Of a stretch of 5,581 bases of DNA, positions 5,439 through 5,581 are shown piece by piece. The notes beneath the pieces are model-generated. The model did not search any database and was not told the DNA's origin. It saw only the letters and a program-made list of their open reading frames with translations. The stretch is taken from positions 1-5,581 of the forward strand of contig JAKIUW010000047.1 of the NCBI GenBank assembly GCA_021647365.1, in the 5' to 3' direction. The position numbers were made by a program, and so were the translations under genes. Source of the DNA: Cocleimonas sp. (lineage in GTDB: Bacteria; Pseudomonadota; Gammaproteobacteria; Thiotrichales; Thiotrichaceae). Position 1 is the first letter of the stretch. The number at the start of each line of letters is the position of its first letter.

Positions 5439-5581
5439 TTGGAGATATTGAAATTCAAGACTTCCCCAGAAAAAAGTAGGTTGGATAAAGAAACTGTTTT
5501 GCTTTGGGATTCAGCAGGTGAGGCTGGTAAGTTTGTGAATATAAATATGCTTTCCTTAAGAGTAATTCCTTGTGAAATACC
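5439..5581 (+). CDS. Hypothetical open frame running off the window edge (partial)
   Basis: The frame is open from 5427 to the window end and could begin at TTG 5439 or TTG 5448, at GTG 5535, or at ATG 5547. From 5448 it reads LKFKTSPEKSRLDKETV, then LLWDSAGEAGKFVNINM and LSLRVIPCEI. The residue composition looks protein-like but I recognise no family. None of the starts has a well-spaced ribosome-binding site: GGAG at 5441-5444 is only 3 nt from TTG 5448. It diverges from the SHP operon. It may be the start of a real gene, a decayed gene or chance. Confidence 0.25.
   Translation, partial: MEILKFKTSPEKSRLDKETVLLWDSAGEAGKFVNINMLSLRVIPCEI

Noticed and set aside
5555..5560. CTTAAG as a PmrA/QseB half-site
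   Set aside because: Single copy with no properly spaced second half; such a six-base palindrome is expected by chance in AT-rich DNA.

Overview
The window comes from a Gram-negative proteobacterium, most likely a gammaproteobacterium. The evidence is an outer-membrane FadL-type porin, periplasmic c-type cytochromes with Sec signal peptides, a PhoP/QseB-QseC-like two-component pair, and AT-rich DNA (about 40% GC by eye). I cannot name the genus.

Left part, plus strand: the 3' end of a FadL/OmpP1-family outer-membrane protein gene (1-447) is followed by a hairpin with a seven-T tract. Next comes a separate gene for a monoheme cytochrome c'-like protein with a methionine-rich N-terminus (559-1149). 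Between it and the converging minus-strand genes lie about 230 bp. This gap holds two terminator-like hairpins and a possible broken remnant of a response-regulator gene.

Right part, minus strand, read from 5281 down to 1381: a compact six-gene operon. In order it encodes a cytochrome b561-type membrane protein, SHP (sphaeroides heme protein, the oxygen-binding c-type cytochrome), DHC (diheme cytochrome c), a small periplasmic PepSY protein, an OmpR/PhoB-family response regulator and a sensor histidine kinase. The spacings are 10 nt, 36 nt, then overlaps of 16, 1 and 4 nt, so this reads as one transcript with translational coupling over its second half. This gene set is the SHP/DHC/cytochrome b operon described across proteobacteria. 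In that literature it is often joined to one of several sensor kinase/response regulator pairs and has no settled physiological role.

Working model (inference): quinol is oxidised by the diheme cytochrome b, electrons pass through DHC to SHP, and SHP reduces or binds a small ligand such as O2, NO or a related species at a heme whose Asn ligand is displaceable. The kinase/regulator pair, perhaps with PepSY as a periplasmic modulator, controls the operon. A perfect 9-bp direct repeat with 11-bp period just upstream of the first gene is the best candidate for the regulator's own binding site. A perfect 18-bp palindrome containing an FNR-type TTGAT-N4-ATCAA box sits between shp and dhc.

The far right (5282-5581) is mostly regulatory or non-coding. 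It carries one poorly supported open frame running off the window edge.
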